A DNA stretch of 64,000 bases. It comes from Corbicula japonica. Its lineage: Eukaryota; Mollusca; Bivalvia; Venerida; Cyrenidae. The notes under the pieces are model-generated. The model did no database searches, had not been told where the DNA came from, and saw only the letters and a list, made by a program, of their open reading frames with translations. Each line of letters opens with the position of its first letter. Position 1 is the first letter of the stretch. The position numbers were made by a program, and so were the translations under genes. The stretch lies in contig JAZAYU010001098.1 in assembly GCA_038501625.1 (NCBI GenBank), positions 24,685 through 88,684 on the forward strand. The letters are read 5' to 3'. This document shows positions 57,570 to 64,000 of this stretch, piece by piece.

Positions 57570-59407
57570 AAAAACAAGAGGGCCATGATGGCCCTATATC
57601 GCTCACCTGAGTACAAAAGTACTCTCAGCTTGTGGTTTCAGACAAGAAGATTTTTAAAGTTTTTCCTATACAAGTCTATATAAAATGAAGTGACCCCTGG
57701 GGCGGGGCCAATTTTGACCCCAGGGAAATAATTTGAACAATCTTTGTAGAGTTCTACTAGAGGATGCTAAATGCCAAATATCTAAGCTCTAGGCCTTGTG
57801 GTTTCAGACAAGAAGATTTTTAAAGTTTTTCCTATATAAGTCTATGTAAAATGAAGTGACCCCTGGGGCGGGGCCAATTTTGACCCCAGGGAAATAATTT
57901 GAACAATCTTTGTAGAGTTCCACTAGAGGGTGCTAAATGCCAAATATCTAAGCTCTAGGCCTTGTGGTTTCAGACAAGAAGATTTTTAAAGTTTTTCCTA
58001 TATAAGTCTATGCAAAATGAAGTGACCCCTAGAGCGGGGCCAATTTTGACCCCAGGGAAATAAATTGAACAAACTTTGTAGAGTTCCACTAGAGGAGGCT
58101 AAATGCCAAATATCTAAGCTCTAGGCCTTGTGGTTTCAGACAAGAAGATTTTTAAAGTTTTTCCTATATAAGTCTATGCAAAATGAAGTGACCCCTGGGG
58201 CGGGGCCAATTTTGACCCCAGGGAAATAATTTGAACAAACTTTGTAGAGTTCCACTAGAGGATGCTAAATGCCAAATATCTAAGCTCTAGGCCTTGGGGT
58301 TTCAGACAAGAAGATTTTTAAAGTTTTTCCTATATAAGTCTATGTCAAATGAAGTGACCCCTGGGGTGGGGCCAATTTTGACCCCAGGGAAATAATTTGA
58401 ACAATCTTTGTAGAGTTCCACTAGAGGGTGCTAAATGCCAAATATCTAAGCTCTAGGCCTTGTGGTTTCAGACAAGAAGATTTTTAAAGTTTTTCCTATA
58501 TAAGTCTATGCAAAATGAAGTGACCCCTAGAGCGGGGCCAATTTTGACCCCAGGGAAATAAATTGAACAAACTTTGTAGAGTTCCACTAGAGGAGGCTAA
58601 ATGCCAAATATCTAAGCTCTAGGCCTTGTGGTTTCAGACAAGAAGATTTTTAAAGTTTTTCCTATATAAGTCTATGCAAAATGAAGTGACCCCTGGGGCG
58701 GGGCCAATTTTGACCCCAGGGAAATAATTTGAACAAACTTTGTAGAGTTCCACTAGAGGATGCTAAATGCCAAATATCTAAGCTCTAGGCCTTGGGGTTT
58801 CAGACAAGAAGATTTTTAAAGTTTTTCCTATATAAGTCTATGTCAAATGAAGTGACCCCTGGGGTGGGGCCAATTTTGACCCCAGGGAAATAATTTGAAC
58901 AATCTTTGTAGAGTTCCACTAGAGGGTGCTAAATGCCAAATATCTAAGCTCTAGGCCTTGTGGTTTCAGACAAGAAGATTTTTAAAGTTTTTCCTATATA
59001 AGTCTATGCAAAATGAAGTGACCCCTGGGGCGGGGCCAATTTTGACCCCAGGGCTATAATTTGAACAATCTTGGTAGAGGACCACTAGGTGATGCTACAC
59101 AGCAAATATCAAAGTTCTAGGCCTTACGGTTTCAGAGAAGACGATTTTTTAAAATTTCATGTTCAAAATCTATTTTTAACCTCTGTGACCTAGATAGGCA
59201 ATGGACTGGAACCATTTGAACAATTTTGGTAAAGCTTCATGCAGGTAACATTCCTGCCAAGTTTCAGCAAGATTGGCCCAAGAGTTCAGGAGAAGAAGTC
59301 GTTTGAAGAAAAAGTTGACAAGGCACGCACACACGCAAGGACGACGGACATCAGGCGATCACAAAAGCTCACCATGAGCACTTCGTGCTCAGGTGAGCTA
59401 AAAAACA
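57570..59407. mobile_element. Element with 166-bp tandem core and GCTCACCTGAG ends
   Basis: It begins AACAAGAGGGCCATGATGGC (hairpin GGGCCATGATGGCCC) and GCTCACCTGAG. It ends GAGCACTTCGTGCTC (hairpin), then CTCAGGTGAGC and TAAAAAAC. The core is about nine 166-bp units starting at 57,631, 57,797, 57,963, 58,129 and so on, with GTGACCCCTGGGGCGGGGCC and ATCTAAGCTCTAGGCCTTG. Non-coding. Confidence 0.75.
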
Positions 59408-60090
59408 GTGCTTTAGTTAATCAGTGATTAACTATTGCACTGTTTTACAAATTATTATTATTTACAAAATGTGACTGAGCTCTGTGTTTTAGAAAATTTA
59501 AAAACAATATTGTCACACTAAACATATATCATTAATGTGCACTATCTTTGTAAATAAGAGTCACGAATCATGGAATAATCGGGATATAATTATATCGAAC
59601 AAAGTCGCGAAAACATATGACACAATTTGCGGTGGTGCAATTTTAAATGACGAAATATGTGAGTATTGGCATCTTGTACACCGTAATTTTACCAGTTTGA
59701 TACAATTCTGGGATGTTAAATTAAGCAGCCTAACACATTTATATTTTTGTTTACCTAAACTCGGTTGATAATTCTGACCACAGGAAACTTACCTGCCTAA
59801 GGCAGATGCTCGAAATTATTAGAACTTAGTTAACTCATAATATTTATTGCTGTTGTTGTTTAGTACACACAAAATCAAACAAGCGGATTAAAACGAACAT
59901 ATGATCAGACATTGCATATACGATTTTACATTCGTTGATATTTTTGCATGTTTTGAACCGTACATCGGCAACTAATAAAAAATCACTTACGATATTCATT
60001 TAATCCCCATATCCGTACGCACACAGATTTAAAAAAAACGCAAATAACCACATTTTCTTAACAATTCACAATTTATCACAAATAACTACC

Positions 60091-60190
60091 TTCCTTTAAC
60101 TCCAAAGAAAGATTTAAAGCAGTGATTCGTTTTCGCCGCTTTGGCCCTTTCTTTTTCTAACTGAGCCAACTTTCGTTTTACAGAAGGCAT
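60091..60190 (-). other. Candidate first exon, minus strand, short Lys-rich ORF
   Basis: An ATG with A at -3 opens MPSVKRKLAQLEKERAKAAK followed by about 13 codons ending FFGVKG, cut by a good donor GGAAG/GTAGTT. It lies about 2 kb from the TRAM1 start in divergent orientation, so it could be the ZMYND8 first exon. Its phase does not join the 54.0-kb exon openly, nor the main ZMYND8 frame through the 47.5-kb exon. Alternatives are an exon of another transcript or a transposon-derived ORF start. The edge may be off by one base. Confidence 0.35.
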
Positions 60191-60808
60191 TGTACGATAT
60201 GTAGAAAGAGATGTTGATGCTTCGATTTCTTGGTAAGAATAATTTTTTTAAGGACAAATTGGGTAGGTGGACAATTAAAATTAAAAAGGACAAATTGGTT
60301 TAGGTATATTTTTCACGTGTTTGTTTACCGATAGTGACAACAAACACTCGGTATATTCCAACCATGAAAACCTTACATCATTTGTCATCTTTATTGTTTG
60401 AACAAATCACTTATCACCTTATATAACAAGTTTTTGTTTTAACGGCAATCAAGACACAAATTAAGTGGTAATTATACAGGGACCAGTACACGCTTGATTA
60501 TTGATTTTTCAGCAGTCGCTGTCGATTACATATACACGCGTCGCTGCGTATCTTGTTAATTGGCGATACACAAGGTAACAGACAAACATTGGCATTGAAT
60601 AAACAGATTAAGGACAGAAGGGGGCTCATGGGAAAAAGGCAGAGTGTTTGAAATTTAGGACAGAATTTACTAATATGCTTTAGGCCTATACAGTGCACTA
60701 CATTAAAATCAAAATGGAAAATCATCAGTAATTTAAAACAAATTCAATTTTTTTAGAGGAATTGAATTTCATACCAGCAATCAATTTTATTGTTGATTGT
60801 TTACTGTC

Positions 60809-60995
60809 AGGGCTTTTTTCACTGCCAGGAGATGCCCATGCCGTATAATTTTGGGGAAAATAGCGTCATTTTTCTCTAAGGGGAATGAAAAAACCAGATG
60901 TAGTGACTTTTTGGGGAAAACTGCACTTTTTTGAAGAAATTTTCTAAGGGGAAGGCGCCCAAACGGCCCCTGATATATAAGGAAAAAAAGCCCTG
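60809..60995. repeat. MITE with CAGGGCTTTTTT ends, inverted copy
   Basis: CAGGGCTTTTTTCACTGCCA to AAAAAAAGCCCTG. Contains ATAATTTTGGGGAAAATAGC, the complement of the 54.4-kb copy. Lies in the divergent promoter interval. Confidence 0.7.
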
Positions 60996-61202
60996 TTGGC
61001 ATATTTGATATAATATGCCAGCATCGTGTCACTGTAGATCTGATACAAAACTCACTGCACCGGTGTACACGGCTTAAATAATTAAAAATATGTTTCAACG
61101 CTTGACCATATTGGGGCATGCATGCATTCAATATGTTAAAAATTTATGTTGTACATATTGTTTATTCATCCCCTGTCACATGTTATGTTAAATTTTATTT
61201 AA

Positions 61203-61430
61203 TTAACCCTTTCCTGTATATATACGCATTTTTACGCGTGTGCGACCAGTGTAGATCCAGATCAGCCGGCACATCTGTGCTGTCTGATCTGGATCTGCAC
61301 TGGTCGCATTTTGGTCAGAAATAACCTAATGAATAATAAAACGAACAGTTTAGATCCTGATCAGACGGCATGGATGTGCCGGCCGATCTGGATCTAAACT
61401 GTTCGCCCTAGCAATACAGGAAAGGGTTAA
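61203..61430. repeat. MITE copy, full length, in divergent promoter interval
   Basis: TTAACCCTTTCCTGTATATA to CAGGAAAGGGTTAA. Both hairpins are near-perfect. It lies between the 60.1-kb exon and TRAM1. Confidence 0.88.
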
Positions 61431-61931
61431 ATGAATACTTTCAGTAAGACACCTTTTGAAAAATTATGTTAATTACAAAATTACGATAATCTAGATAATG
61501 CACGATTTTATTCCTGAAACACAGCCAGGCATGTACCTGCCTAAACATGAGTGCTTGGTCAAATCCATGATTCAACTCAGAATACTATTAAGAATGCACG
61601 AGACTGCATCAGCATTTTCCAGTAAAGATTGGCCACCAGACCTGCGTGGAACAATTATGAATCCACATGAATAGAGGGCTAGCTACGCCCCGGAAAGCTA
61701 TTTCAGATTTATTCTTTTAAGACTGTTAAGTCTGTGATTTCACAATGCTTTGGGACGCCTACGAAAACTATACATTTTTGTGAAGTATGAGGTAGTGTTG
61801 GTTTTTTATAAATAAAATCACTTAAAGTTGTTTCTAGACAAAGACCTATTTGAATTGTGATGTTGTGACCATGTGAGTTTTTCTGCGAGGGCTGTAAAAT
61901 ATGCAATATGGCAAATGAAATCCTAACATGA

Positions 61932-63411
<1,480 letters not shown>

Positions 63412-63469
63412 GCCACCTCACCAGTTGCCTCCTTGTTTGTTACTTTGCAACACAATGTCACAGTTAATG
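63412..63469 (+). CDS. TRAM1: TRAM1 second coding exon
   Basis: 58 bp, acceptor TATTTTCAG, donor AATG/GTAAGT. It continues the frame as ATSPVASLFVTLQHNVTVN plus the first base of the next codon. It matches human KASIIFVTLQYNVTLP, the end of membrane segment 1 and the luminal loop; NVT is a possible N-glycosylation site. The rest of the gene lies beyond the window. Confidence 0.9.
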
Positions 63470-64000
63470 GTAAGTTCTCAAATCTAAGTGTGATAAAATT
63501 TCTGTTTTGGGTAGATCATGTAATATTAAATTTTGTTATGAAACTTTTACTTCAACACATGACTCAATGGGATATCACTTGTTATATTCCATAGGCAACC
63601 AGTGTACATCTAGATCAGCTGCCACATATGTACGATGCAATTCCCTTCTAGATTCAAAAGGTTATTTATGATCAAGAAGAGAATGGTGTAGATCCAGATC
63701 AGCTGGCACCTATTAATTATGCTGCAGATATTTTCATTTTTGCATTTCCATATTAAATTTAATCTAAAGATCTATAAGATAATTCTCAAGTTGTTAAGAA
63801 CTTCAAAAAATTAAGTTCACTGATGTTAATGTCAGATGTCAATATTTATTTCTTCTAGATTTTTATCAGTATTGTTATGTCACAATATGAATGGATATGC
63901 CTTTTGTGATGTGTATGTATTTTGACATTTTTACTGTTTTCTTATAAATTAATGACTTAAATATGGCTTCAAGCAAATGTCATTAAATGTCAAAGATGTG

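Larger units (their letters stand above)
39895..60090. other. Long intron-like, repeat-rich region
   Basis: Between the ZMYND8 start exon and the 60.1-kb candidate exon I see only the two candidate exons noted above. The rest is repeats: two large tandem-core elements, an 88-bp satellite, 31-bp and 33-bp minisatellites, tRNA-like SINEs and AT-rich unique stretches (for example 41,800-43,050 and 49,400-50,900). Confidence 0.55.

Noticed and set aside
59239..59427. Plus-strand ORF of 62 codons
   Set aside because: Lies wholly in the 3' part of the tandem-core element; equivalent sequences in such elements are non-coding.

Overview
This window is eukaryotic nuclear DNA: AT-rich, with interrupted genes, GT-AG introns and dense short transposons. 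The encoded proteins are animal-like. The repeat landscape (GATC-rich hairpin MITEs, elements with tandem-repeat cores, tRNA-like SINEs) points to a bivalve mollusc or close relative. That assignment is inference, because no ribosomal or mitochondrial marker is present.

Gene content is low. One gene dominates: a ZMYND8 orthologue (RACK7/PRKCBP1, a chromatin reader) on the minus strand. Its coding exons run from about 39,691 (start) down to 12,126 (stop). I mapped 20 coding exons, with splice sites and phases that all join. In order they give a basic N-terminus, a Thr-Pro-Gly-Ser-rich segment, a nuclear localisation signal, PHD finger, bromodomain, a linking zinc-binding segment, PWWP domain, a very large acidic Ser/Glu-rich exon, a coiled coil, MYND zinc finger and a Gln/Pro-rich C-terminus. 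The large exon carries one frame break near 25,105. Up to three further upstream exons (47.5 kb, 54.0 kb, 60.1 kb) have good splice sites, but their frames do not join to the main frame. At the right end, on the plus strand, are the first two coding exons of TRAM1 (translocating chain-associated membrane protein), starting at 62,157. The two genes are divergent.

Everything else is intron or intergenic DNA filled with repeats. (1) About 50 full or partial copies of a ~230-bp MITE with ends TTAACCCTTTCC/GGAAAGGGTTAA and two internal GATC-rich hairpins. (2) A ~140-bp near-perfect palindrome found repeatedly nested in that MITE. (3) An 88-bp satellite at 43.56-44.72 kb built from MITE pieces. (4) Minisatellites of 31 bp (45.5-47.0 kb), 33 bp (53.6-53.8 kb), 35 bp (11.1-11.5 kb), 20 bp (39 kb) and 42 bp (32.1 kb). 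(5) Two larger elements with matching ends and tandem-repeat cores (39.89-41.79 kb and 57.57-59.41 kb). (6) A 0.9-kb full palindrome with an 8-bp target duplication (15.2-16.1 kb). (7) A ~2.2-kb element with CAGGGTTGCCAGC ends (55.15-57.38 kb), and several smaller inverted-repeat elements and SINE-like units.

Region by region: 0-11 kb is repeats and AT-rich DNA with no supported gene. 11-12.1 kb holds the likely 3' UTR and a 35-bp array. 12.1-39.7 kb is ZMYND8. 39.7-60.2 kb is intron-like and repeat-rich, with candidate 5' exons. 60.2-62.1 kb is the divergent promoter interval. 62.16 kb to the end is TRAM1.
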